NCBI RefSeq assembly: GCF_014359955.1
Contig: NZ_JACIYL010000021.1
Span: forward strand, 1 to 14,414
Direction: 5' to 3'
DNA length: 14,414 bases
Source: Thermogutta sp.
GTDB lineage: Bacteria; Planctomycetota; Planctomycetia; Pirellulales; Thermoguttaceae
Numbering within the stretch: the stretch's first letter is position 1; every line of letters starts with the position of its first letter. The position numbers and the translations under genes were made by a program. This document shows, in pieces, positions 8,401 to 14,355 of the stretch. Under the pieces are notes generated by a model. The model saw only the letters and a program-made list of their open reading frames with translations, did not search any database and was not told the DNA's origin.

Positions 8401-9663
8401 CTGGTTAGCCAGCGTTTCCGCCGTGCTCAAGTCCCCGGCAGTCAGTGCTGCACGAGCCTGCGCCAGAATCTGCAGCACCCGCTGCTTTTGTGCGGCCAGA
8501 TCGCTCCCCTGAGCTCGCCGCGCGCGCTCGGCGGAGATCCGCTGGAGAACCGTTTCCGGTTTCATCTCGAAGGGGCTGAAGGTGATTCCCTGTTGAGCGG
8601 CCAATTGGGCAAGCCGTTCTGCTTCGTCCAGGTCACCCCAGCGCAGCAATCCGTCTGCCTCTTCCAACAGAAGCTTTGCGTAGAGGCGACGCCACCCTTC
8701 GGTTTGCGACCGCTCGGCCTTCTGGGCCATCAAATTTTCGTGGGTCTGGATGAGTGCCTCGACCCGTTCCGGTGAGTCCTCGAACCGCCCGTAGGTAAGT
8801 CCGAGAGAACGCACCTGGTCAAGGTATCGTCGCGCTGTTTTGACATCGCCCAGGGCAAGGGCTCGTCTTGCTTCCAGGAGCCATTGATCACTCTGCATCT
8901 GGGCGGGTGACTTGCCTGAAGCACTGGTGGGAGGGGCCACCTGCGTGATTTGACCCACCGGGGGCAAGGGATTGACCGACGCCGGGGTACTGGATGTGCC
9001 GACTGATATCTGGCCGCCCATTTTGCGGATGTCCTCCGCCAGTTTGGCCGGCGAATCCTCTTCCGGGCTGAAAGTTGCCGGGAGGGCGGCGGCCATCTGG
9101 CACCATTGCGCCGCTTCCGTCAGATTCCCCCGAATCAGGGCCATCCGACCGTTGCGGACATACGTTTTCGCCTGGGTTTTAGGATCCGGTGTGGATTCGG
9201 TGAGGTTCCGTGCACCGAAGGGATCCTGCACCGGACCAGCGTTGGTTCCCCGGCTCCCTCGGGCGTTTTCCAGAGCCCGGCGGACCTTTTCCGGGGTATC
9301 GCCCAGATAGAGAGGGGGATACTTGACTCCCAGGCTCTCTGCTTGCTGGAGGAGTTGTTCGGCGCCTTCGTAATTCCTCTCGGCGATCGCCTGTCGCGCC
9401 CGGGCCAGTAAGTCGTCACACTGGCGGCGGAGCACTTCAGGACTGGATGGTGTGCCAACCCCAGGTGCTTGACTGGGGTTTTGGCCCCAAAGCTGTCCGT
9501 TCACCATCATGAACGCCAGGCAGATCGCTGCCACTCCGCGGAAGAACACAGTCGGTGCGTTCAAGCCAGCTCTCCTTTCGAGATCACCCAGACTCCGTTC
9601 GGTACCTCGTGTTGTGTCCATCGGACCGCTATCGCTCCGTTTGATGAGAATCCGCACCGGCAT
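5443..9663 (-). CDS. Large secretin-like (GspD/PilQ superfamily) protein with N-terminal TPR-like repeats
   Basis: Counted from the ATG at 9663, the protein has 1,406 residues, about twice a normal GspD. A late hydrophobic segment (about 39-60, FFRGVAAICLAFMMV, then LWGQ) looks like a signal peptide after a long basic leader. Five repeats at about 84-133, 166-214, 261-310, 328-378 and 398-448, and a weaker one at 519-566, follow the pattern A..AL..GD...A..L..A then EDSP..V...I. A charged, Gln-rich helical region (about 600-730) follows. A secretin/TonB short N-terminal (STN, N0) domain lies near 805-895, starting around MQFENAPLGRVLDYLAKL. A Gly/Ala-rich insert and an NLSLVISQTQEVHEQISDLLEQL segment lead to the secretin domain (about 1060-1395), which ends VPMLDKIPYVNRLFKNV..TQSLMMMVTPRI. 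A Ser/Thr/Asn-rich loop (about 1281-1321) interrupts it, and the tail carries five Glu. Secretins form outer-membrane channels for type II/III secretion or pili; the partner machinery is not visible here. ATG 9663 is chosen for its GGAGG 9 nt upstream; GTG 9717 and ATG 9621 are alternatives. Confidence 0.9.
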   Translation of the reverse strand: MPVRILIKRSDSGPMDTTRGTERSLGDLERRAGLNAPTVFFRGVAAICLAFMMVNGQLWGQNPSQAPGVGTPSSPEVLRRQCDDLLARARQAIAERNYEGAEQLLQQAESLGVKYPPLYLGDTPEKVRRALENARGSRGTNAGPVQDPFGARNLTESTPDPKTQAKTYVRNGRMALIRGNLTEAAQWCQMAAALPATFSPEEDSPAKLAEDIRKMGGQISVGTSSTPASVNPLPPVGQITQVAPPTSASGKSPAQMQSDQWLLEARRALALGDVKTARRYLDQVRSLGLTYGRFEDSPERVEALIQTHENLMAQKAERSQTEGWRRLYAKLLLEEADGLLRWGDLDEAERLAQLAAQQGITFSPFEMKPETVLQRISAERARRAQGSDLAAQKQRVLQILAQARAALTAGDLSTAETLANQAAMLRVPEGAFSPQEDSPGRVLADIQQMKQRLGVQPAGAQTVVPAAGAYNGNVAAAAVYDPTRDMTRNVPAGVYQQAPATPGSPFSPEATTSPAGESRGMALVRQAEEALRRGDHAAAMEYFRQSTAYFNEMDPVTVQRVQDVLQQEAARAVTQAAANPGLAAPDAMTQQQLATRQLVADISLKESQALSLREKDPEKALQILQDARKTVDNATLDLTTRDQLLRRLDRQIADFQYYLEQNRPRIEREKKNQEITQKIAEEQQSNLDRQNKLAQLVEQYNQLMREQRFAEAEVVAKKAAELDPDNPVTRQLVLNARFIRQYSESMAIRDQKEQGFLAQLASVDKASIPFDDSNPYVMPDAKSWADLTKRRSKFTETGRQRSARELEIEQKLNTLVMMQFENAPLGRVLDYLAKLVDVNIHVDPAGLAAEGVTTDTPVTINLTQEISLKSALNLVLEPLHLSYVIKDDVLKITSEQYRRGTVYPVVYNVADLVSPIPNFRGEVNTLADSYSTALAQLGVNQTGSPLAPVAVVATRDGSKATAGVNPSILAQMSTAAAHASPGGANAPITTGPGGMGGAALADFQSLIDLIETTVAPDTWDTVGGPGSISPFPTNLSLVISQTQEVHEQISDLLEQLRRMQDLQVTVEVRFITLNDNFFERIGVDFDFDIDDKIDGRRGVRFGQIVQQGDPTGDADEQIDTRDLRDRDSGKGVTVGLSAPNVFSADLDIPFRQGSFSLAVPQFGGYDPTAGAQLGFAILSDIEAFFFIEAAQGDRRSNVLQAPKVTLFNGQYGIVADQSTSPFVISVIPVVGDFAAAQQPVVTMVHEGTFLTVQPVVSQDRRFVRMTVIPYFARIKEVNEFTFTGSETTTESTSAEGNQETPNDNTRNANSRSTTRSGTTVQLPTVASFYVLTTVSVPDGGTVLLGGIKRLSEGRNEFGVPMLDKIPYVNRLFKNVGVGRETQSLMMMVTPRIIIAEEEEEKLGITQ
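7969..9414 (-). repeat. Coding region for five to six degenerate TPR-like repeats with an EDSP-type motif
   Basis: Within the secretin-like protein a unit of about 50 residues recurs with variable linkers. Each copy has a helical hairpin (ARQAIAERNYEGAEQLL, GRMALIRGNLTEAAQWC, ARRALALGDVKTARRYL, ADGLLRWGDLDEAERLA, ARAALTAGDLSTAETLA). Each then has a short turn: YPPLYLGDTPEKV, FSPEEDSPAKL, YGRFEDSPERV, FSPFEMKPETV and FSPQEDSPGRV. A sixth, shortened unit (AEEALRRGDHAAAMEYF) lacks the EDSP turn and has NEMDPVTVQRV instead. Linkers are Pro/Ala/Gln/Ser-rich. The copies are diverged at the DNA level, so this is an old protein repeat and not a recent tandem duplication. Confidence 0.75.
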
Positions 9664-9679
9664 ACGGGATCGCCTCCAT
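9629..9679 (-). other. Short upstream ORF overlapping the secretin-like gene start
   Basis: An ATG at 9679 opens a 16-codon frame, MEAIPYAGADSHQTER, ending in TAG at 9631-9629. It overlaps the chosen start at 9663 in another frame. Its first codons (ATG GAG G) contain the Shine-Dalgarno of the main gene. It has no Shine-Dalgarno of its own, so it may be chance. It matters because translation of it would compete with, or couple to, the 9663 or 9621 starts. Confidence 0.2.
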
Positions 9680-9728
9680 GCGATGCCACACACGCCGCAA
9701 ATCCTCGCCTGCTCCACCCTGCGGGAGT

Positions 9729-9745
9729 CCTCACCATCGGCGAGG
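9729..9745 (-). other. Leader stem-loop upstream of the secretin-like gene
   Basis: On the - strand, CCTCGCC, a GAT loop and GGTGAGG form a 7-bp stem (one G-U pair) within the predicted leader, about 65 nt upstream of the ATG at 9663. It has no T-tract and I do not recognise a riboswitch class. It may be only local structure. Confidence 0.35.
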
Positions 9746-9787
9746 AATGCCTGATTTCCCTGCGATGTGATTCGCTATAGCGCGGGA

Positions 9788-9816
9788 TAAATACTGATGC
9801 TACGTTACTGGGTCAA
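9788..9816 (-). promoter_or_regulatory. Putative promoter for the secretin-like gene
   Basis: On the - strand, TTGACC (9816-9811, 5 of 6 consensus) is followed after exactly 17 bp by TATTTA (9793-9788, 3 of 6). Transcription would begin near 9780, inside a perfect 10-bp palindrome CGCTATAGCG (9773-9782), giving a leader of about 115 nt before the ATG at 9663. The -10 match is poor, so the call is tentative. Confidence 0.35.
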
Positions 9817-10052
9817 GAGTGATTGTTCGCAATTCTAAAGTCCCCCGGCTCATCGTGATGGCACTTGTACGGGTGGGCGCGAAACAGCGTCCTCCATGAT
9901 TGCCCGCTATCGGGCGCGCGAGTCATCGGCACCTCTTCATCACGCCACAGGCCACTCCTGCGACCGCGAATGAGCCGGAGCCAATGGCGAGGCGAAAAAT
10001 AGCCAAGGTTTCATGACGGGTCAACACCAAAAATTTGAAGAGCTGGCGATGA

Positions 10053-10085
10053 GTGACCGGTTCCATCCGCGAGGTGAACCGTCAC
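10053..10085 (-). repeat. Inverted repeat downstream of the sdh operon
   Basis: GTGACCGGTTC (10053-10063) and GAACCGTCAC (10076-10085) pair as 6 bp, one bulged C, then 4 bp, around a 12-nt loop. It lies about 200 nt after the sdhB stop. A T-run appears only about 20 nt beyond it on the - strand, so it is not a standard intrinsic terminator. It could stabilise the 3' end of the sdh message or be chance. Confidence 0.4.
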
Positions 10086-10282
10086 GCTCCAGACAAGCCG
10101 TTTCACCGCAGATGTGACGCCCCAGAGCGAACTGGAAGTTACGGTTTTCTCCAGGGCTGGGCGAAGCAGAATGGGCCTGACCGTGACCGATCTGCGCCGC
10201 CACGAGTTACATTACAATATCGAAAACGCAGACCACATAATGTGCGCCCGTCATCAGCACCGGTCACCAAAATCGAGAAAAA

Positions 10283-11134
10283 TCACCGCTCAAACCAGTT
10301 GCGGAACATGTGGATGGTGGCGGCTCTTCCCATCCGTGCTATGGAGGTGGTCAGCGGGATTTCCTTCGGACACACCTTGACGCAGTTCTGGGCATTGCCG
10401 CAGACCTGAATGCCACCTTCGGCAATGAGCGCGTCGAGGCGGTCCCGGCTGTTCATTTTGCCCACGGGGTGACTGTTGAACAGATCAATCTGTGCGATGG
10501 CGGCCGCACCCATGAAGTGTCGGTTAGTAATTTCCGCTTCGCGTCGGCGGTAGTCGTCTTCCGATTCTCCAGGCAGCCGCTTGACCTCGATTTTGAGGTA
10601 CTGCGGGCATGCTTCCATGCAGCAGCCACAGCTCATGCATTTGCTGAGCACGTAGGCAATCTCCTGCATTTCCTGGGATTGCCGCAACGGCGGGCCCAGG
10701 TCCAGGTAACTGTCCACAGGAATCCACGCCTTGATCTTTTTGAGAGTGGCGAAAATCCGGGTGCGATCCACCACCAGATCGCGGATGACCGGAAACTTGG
10801 TCATGGGTTCAAGCCGTATGCCGGCAGGTCGATCCGCCAGGAGTTTATCCACCAATGCGGTGCAGGCCTGTCGCACGCGCCCGTTGATCACCATTGTGCA
10901 TGCGCCACAGACCTCCTCCAAGCAGTTGCACTCCCAGGCAACCGGGGGAACACGCTTGCCATCAGCGTTTACGCCGAGTTCCGCAATCTTTTGAAGAACG
11001 CTGATGACGTTCATGTCTGATTCATAGGGAACACGAAAGCGCTCCCAGTAGCTCGGTCGCCCTGGTGCGTCCTGTCGCTTGACTTCCACGAGAAACTCGC
11101 GGGGTGGAGTGGACGATGTATGAACGGACGGCAT
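10283..11134 (-). CDS. sdhB: Succinate dehydrogenase/fumarate reductase iron-sulfur subunit
   Basis: The 283-residue protein carries the electron relay of complex II from FAD to the membrane hemes. The plant-type [2Fe-2S] site is C71, C76, C79 and C91 (CLEEVCGAC then RQAC). The C-terminal ferredoxin-like domain has CMSCGCCMEACP (C166, C169, C172, C176) and CGNAQNCVKVCP (C245, C251, C255). By the known arrangement in fumarate reductase, C166/C169/C172/C255 should bind [4Fe-4S], and C176/C245/C251 should bind [3Fe-4S]. All expected ligands are present. The length is slightly above usual (230-260), from a longer N-terminus. ATG 11134 is preceded by only a weak purine stretch (GAGAG). It is the last gene of the operon, 173 bp after sdhA. 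Confidence 0.95.
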   Translation of the reverse strand: MPSVHTSSTPPREFLVEVKRQDAPGRPSYWERFRVPYESDMNVISVLQKIAELGVNADGKRVPPVAWECNCLEEVCGACTMVINGRVRQACTALVDKLLADRPAGIRLEPMTKFPVIRDLVVDRTRIFATLKKIKAWIPVDSYLDLGPPLRQSQEMQEIAYVLSKCMSCGCCMEACPQYLKIEVKRLPGESEDDYRRREAEITNRHFMGAAAIAQIDLFNSHPVGKMNSRDRLDALIAEGGIQVCGNAQNCVKVCPKEIPLTTSIARMGRAATIHMFRNWFER

Positions 11135-11232
11135 AGGTCACTCTCGTCAGCGATTGCCTTGACTACATCGGCAGGAGCCGTACCAATCCTCCTGTCTGTT
11201 GCTCCCGCTTGATCGTTGCGAAACGTCAATCT

Positions 11233-11310
11233 CCGAAGTGTTCGGTTTCCACTGCAGCTGTCCGATGCAATGGACAGGACCGTACGCAGGCGCTTTGATG
11301 GAAACCATCA
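11233..11310 (-). other. Hairpin cluster in the sdhA-sdhB gap
   Basis: Three short perfect stems lie in the 173-bp gap. TGATGG-AAA-CCATCA (11296-11310) contains the sdhA stop codon. CTGTCC and GGACAG flank an 8-nt loop (11258-11277). CCGAA-GTG-TTCGG spans 11233-11245. None has a T-tract. They are candidates for message processing or stability elements; function is inferred only from position. Confidence 0.4.
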
Positions 11311-13278
11311 CACTCTGATCGCTTGCTGTTTGGCTCGGGTTCGCTCTTTCCAAACTTCTTCAATGACCTCTCCGCCCACCACGCCATACAGACGCGGTCG
11401 TGGGGGAATGAGTGATGTATCCACTTCTTCGTAGGATATCTCTGGATCACCGTTTGGTCCGCAGACGGCGATCGTGGATTTCAACCACCGGCGGTTGTTC
11501 TCCTCAAACCGATCACACCATTCCTCGGCCTGGCGGCGCCTTTCTGCGGGGTCAGTTGCGGTGATGGACGGGAGCTGGAACTCCGGCTTGAAATGGGCTC
11601 CCCGACATTCATCTCGCAGGCGAGCGCCCTTCAGAATCGCCTTGGCCAGGGGGAACATGTCCATCAAAGCCCGCACGAAGACAATGTTCTGATTTGTCCA
11701 CAGCCCACGATCGGCGATCCCGCACCGAGCGGCACGTTCCTGAAGCTCGCACACCTGGGCGTACGCCCGATCAAGTTCGTCGTTGTGCCGAACAACCGTG
11801 GCTGCCTTGGTCATCACCTTCCCCAGTTCCTGATGGATCTTGTATGGATTGTCTCCATCTGCGGGGCGTGCGAGCAGTGATTCGAATCGCCGCCGATGTT
11901 CCCGCTCCGCCTGTTCCAACAACCGGCTGGGTACCTTGCGCTGTCCATTTTGGTGGAGGATCTCGATGTACGAGACAATACTTGGGGCGACGATCAGGCC
12001 GCTAAAGATACAAGAGAGCAGGGAATTGGCGCCCAGTCGGTTGGCACCGTGATACTGATAGTCGCACTCACCAACGGCGAACACGCCTTGCAAAGAGGTG
12101 TGATGGTTGCGCGGAGACCCAATCCGTAACCCGCCTGACTCTGTGCGTTCGTAGTCCACCCACAACCCACCCATCGAATAGTGAACGGCGGGAAAGATTT
12201 TCATCGGTACGACGCGAGGATCGACCCCCTGGAACTTCTGGTAAATCTCCAGAATGCCGCCCAATTTGCGGTCAAGAACCTCCCGCGGCAGATGTGTGAG
12301 ATCGAGGTACACGCAGAGCCGATCCTTTTCGACACTGAGCCCCTCTTCCGTACAGACCTTGAAAATCTCCCGCGTGGCAATATCGCGCGGCACCAGGTTG
12401 CCGTATTTTGGGTATCGTTCCTCCAGGAAGTAATATCGCTCGTGCTCGGGAATCTCCTGCGGCGGTCGGGGATCCTGGGGACGGCGGGGGACCCAGATCC
12501 GGCCTCCTTCCCCGCGGGCCGACTCACTCATCAGCCGGAGCTTGTCAGCCCCCGGGATCGCAGTCGGATGGACCTGAATGAACTCCGGGTTGCCGTACTT
12601 GGCGCCTGCCTGGTACGTGCGACTCGCCGCGCTCCCGTTGCACGCCATCGACATCGTCGATCGCCCGAAGATGACCCCACATCCTCCAGACGCGATGACC
12701 ACTGCGTCCGCCGGCAAAGCGCGGATCTCCATGCTGACCAGGTCCTGAACCACACACCCCCGGCAGATACCGTTTTCGTCCAGTATGGGCCCCAAATAGT
12801 CCCAGAATTCATACTTGCGAACCTTCCCGGCGACTTCCCAGCGGCGGACCTGCTCGTCAAGGGCATAGAGGAGTTGCTGTCCCGTTGTGGCCCCCGCAAA
12901 CGCCGTGCGTGGGTACAGCGTACCACCGAATCGTCGCTGATCGCGAAATCCCTCCGGAGTCCGATTGAATGTGACCCCCAGCCGATCCATCAGGTCTATG
13001 ATTCGGGGGGCCCATTCAGTCATCTCTTTGACCGGTGGCTGATGCTGCAGAAAGTCCCCCCCATACACGGTGTCGTCGAAGTGCTTCCACTCGCTGTCGC
13101 CCAACTGTCGGGTGAGATGGTTCACGCTGTTGATCCCACCCTGCGCACACACGCTGTGAGAGCGTTTGACGGGCGTCAAACTCACGAGATCAACGTGGAC
13201 GCCCAGTTCGGCAAGCTTCATCGTCGCAGATAAACCTGCCAATCCACCGCCCACGACGACAACGTGCATCTCATCCAT
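11308..13278 (-). CDS. sdhA: Succinate dehydrogenase/fumarate reductase flavoprotein subunit
   Basis: This 656-residue subunit oxidises succinate to fumarate (or the reverse) at a covalently bound FAD. The Rossmann motif GGGLAG starts at about residue 10. The flavinylation site is RSHSVCAQGGIN, with H41 the expected covalent FAD ligand. SESARGEGG carries the expected catalytic Arg (R255), and FPAVHYSMGGLWVDY carries the substrate-binding His (H366). The ANRLGANSLLSCIFSG segment completes the FAD domain, and the C-terminal helical domain follows. The cap region and length fit B-type enzymes (Bacillus, Bacteroidetes, epsilon-proteobacteria). ATG 13278 is chosen because GGGTGAG lies just upstream; GTG 13287 and ATG 13269 are alternatives. 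It lies between sdhC and sdhB with gaps of 210 and 173 bp. Direction in the cell (dehydrogenase or reductase) cannot be read from sequence. Confidence 0.96.
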   Translation of the reverse strand: MDEMHVVVVGGGLAGLSATMKLAELGVHVDLVSLTPVKRSHSVCAQGGINSVNHLTRQLGDSEWKHFDDTVYGGDFLQHQPPVKEMTEWAPRIIDLMDRLGVTFNRTPEGFRDQRRFGGTLYPRTAFAGATTGQQLLYALDEQVRRWEVAGKVRKYEFWDYLGPILDENGICRGCVVQDLVSMEIRALPADAVVIASGGCGVIFGRSTMSMACNGSAASRTYQAGAKYGNPEFIQVHPTAIPGADKLRLMSESARGEGGRIWVPRRPQDPRPPQEIPEHERYYFLEERYPKYGNLVPRDIATREIFKVCTEEGLSVEKDRLCVYLDLTHLPREVLDRKLGGILEIYQKFQGVDPRVVPMKIFPAVHYSMGGLWVDYERTESGGLRIGSPRNHHTSLQGVFAVGECDYQYHGANRLGANSLLSCIFSGLIVAPSIVSYIEILHQNGQRKVPSRLLEQAEREHRRRFESLLARPADGDNPYKIHQELGKVMTKAATVVRHNDELDRAYAQVCELQERAARCGIADRGLWTNQNIVFVRALMDMFPLAKAILKGARLRDECRGAHFKPEFQLPSITATDPAERRRQAEEWCDRFEENNRRWLKSTIAVCGPNGDPEISYEEVDTSLIPPRPRLYGVVGGEVIEEVWKERTRAKQQAIRV

Positions 13279-13335
13279 TGTTCTCACCCAAAAATGTCAC
13301 GCGTTGCGGTTAGTTGCAGTGGCGACGCCAACCTG

Positions 13336-13397
13336 CCCCGCGATACCGGCGGGGAACCAGCGTCCCACCACCTGTGCAACGTCCAACTTCGTTGGAC
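13336..13397 (-). other. Two hairpins in the sdhC-sdhA gap
   Basis: GTCCAAC-TTC-GTTGGAC (13381-13397) is a perfect 7-bp stem with a 3-nt loop, read as C(GAA)G on the - strand. CCCCGC and GCGGGG (13336-13341 and 13349-13354) form a 6-bp GC stem with a 7-nt loop. Both lie in the 210-bp gap between the sdhC stop and the sdhA start, and neither is followed by a T-tract. They may affect relative sdhC and sdhA expression by processing or stabilisation. I see no gene in this gap. Confidence 0.45.
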
Positions 13398-13488
13398 CAT
13401 TTCTCCCTGTAACCCGCCCTCTCCGCTCGCTCAAGCCTCGGTGGGTGTCGGAGTCTTTCATCTTCGGGCGAACACCGATCGCCCCACG

Positions 13489-14247
13489 CTACTCTGCCGG
13501 CATGACCGGCATCGGAAGCGGAACCGACACCCGGTTTGCGGTTTGGGGCGACTCCTTGGCTGTCTCCATTCCGTACAGGGCAGCGACGGCGATGCCCCCC
13601 AAAAACAACCCCACAATCAGGCAAAAGATGGAAGCGGCCCTCTGAGCACGGGGACTGATCCAGATCCCCCATGTGATCCCGAAGGTCCAAATACCATTAG
13701 CGAAGTGATAAACGCATGAGAGCACCCCGACAGCATACAGGACCCCGATCAGCGGCGAAGCCTGAATTGCCTTGGCCGCGGTGATCACGTTGGCCGGGTC
13801 GAACTGTTTTCCGCCCAGAGGTTTAGCCACATTTTCCACCCACCACTCGAACTTGAACCAACCATGCATGTGGAAAACGTGCCAAAAGATGAAGAAGAAC
13901 GCGATCACTCCCGTCCAGCGCTGAAGTGTGTAGCGAATATTTTCCAGGTAGGGATACTGGCGGACGTTGCGCTTGCCCCGTGATACGATCATCATGCCGA
14001 TCACCGCGTGGAAGATGATGGGCAGAAAGATGAAAGGCCATTCAAGAAGCATGATCGTGGTCGGGCCGAGGCTGTGTATAAGCCCCACACGATACTGGAA
14101 AATTTCCACGCCGTCTGCTATTGACGCATTCGTAGCCAGATGGAAGATAAGAAAGCCACCTACCGGCACCAATCCGGTAAAGGAGTGAAGCCGCCGAATG
14201 GTAAACTCGTGCTTGCCAAAGAAAGATGCCAGATCAAACCAAGCCAC
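13489..14247 (-). CDS. sdhC: Succinate dehydrogenase/fumarate reductase cytochrome b subunit, B-type di-heme anchor
   Basis: The 252-residue protein has five hydrophobic segments (about 22-40, 62-88, 112-128, 163-183, 205-228), as in the single-subunit anchors of Bacillus subtilis and Wolinella complex II; no SdhD is needed. The start, FTIRRLHSFTGLVPVGGFLIFHL, closely follows the B. subtilis pattern. H36, H80, H123 and H181 fall in the expected helices with similar spacing to the four known axial ligands of the two hemes b in B. subtilis (H28, H70, H113, H155). It anchors SdhAB and passes electrons to quinone, probably menaquinone for this enzyme class (inference). The start is GTG at 14247, supported by GAGG about 9 nt upstream and no other nearby start. 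It is the first gene of the operon; the Pro-rich tail after residue 230 is probably extramembrane. Confidence 0.95.
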   Translation of the reverse strand: MAWFDLASFFGKHEFTIRRLHSFTGLVPVGGFLIFHLATNASIADGVEIFQYRVGLIHSLGPTTIMLLEWPFIFLPIIFHAVIGMMIVSRGKRNVRQYPYLENIRYTLQRWTGVIAFFFIFWHVFHMHGWFKFEWWVENVAKPLGGKQFDPANVITAAKAIQASPLIGVLYAVGVLSCVYHFANGIWTFGITWGIWISPRAQRAASIFCLIVGLFLGGIAVAALYGMETAKESPQTANRVSVPLPMPVMPAE

Positions 14248-14325
14248 GGCCGACTACCTCATTCCGTCCAATAGGAGGGTACAATGCTCCCCATCTGCGG
14301 GATCCTGCAGAAAGCCGCTGTGTCA

Positions 14326-14355
14326 ATTATGCCAGATGATATCGGTCGATATCAA
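14326..14355 (-). promoter_or_regulatory. Promoter of the sdhCAB operon
   Basis: On the - strand, TTGATA (14355-14350, 5 of 6) and CATAAT (14331-14326, 5 of 6) are 18 bp apart. A TGG just before the -10 gives an extended -10 match. Transcription should start near 14319, leaving a leader of about 70 nt before the GTG at 14247. It is the best promoter match I found in the window. Confidence 0.6.
14337..14354. promoter_or_regulatory. Candidate operator inverted repeat in the sdh promoter spacer
   Basis: TGATATC, a GGTC spacer and GATATCA form a perfect inverted repeat with 7-bp arms. It fills the spacer between -10 and -35 and overlaps the -35 hexamer. A dimeric regulator bound here would block or reshape the promoter. 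No regulator gene is in the window to assign it to. Confidence 0.45.

Larger units (their letters stand above)
9664..10282. other. 619-bp stretch with no supported gene
   Basis: It separates the sdhB stop from the secretin-like gene start. The right-hand end holds the predicted promoter, palindrome, leader hairpin and short ORF listed separately. The rest (about 9820-10282) gives only frames without family resemblance, signal peptide or Shine-Dalgarno. It holds a short hairpin, GCCCG-CTAT-CGGGC (9902-9915), an 11-bp palindrome CACATAATGTG (10234-10244), and the larger inverted repeat at 10053-10085. I see no T-tract terminator for the sdh operon. Confidence 0.6.

Noticed and set aside
6856..8775. 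Open frames of 291 and 311 codons on the + strand opposite the secretin-like gene
   Set aside because: They overlap the repeat, coiled and STN coding region in antisense and show no family motif or Shine-Dalgarno.
9902..9915. Hairpin GCCCG-CTAT-CGGGC
   Set aside because: A 5-bp stem without a T-tract is expected by chance in GC-rich DNA and has no clear gene to serve.
10234..10244. Palindrome CACATAATGTG
   Set aside because: Short, isolated, with no promoter elements around it.
10053..10409. Frames on the + strand in the gap after sdhB
   Set aside because: They run into the sdhB 3' end in antisense and have no protein-family resemblance.
12181..13233. Open frame of 350 codons on the + strand opposite sdhA
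   Set aside because: It is antisense to a gene with full FAD and active-site motifs, has no recognisable domain, and is expected from GC-rich third codon positions.
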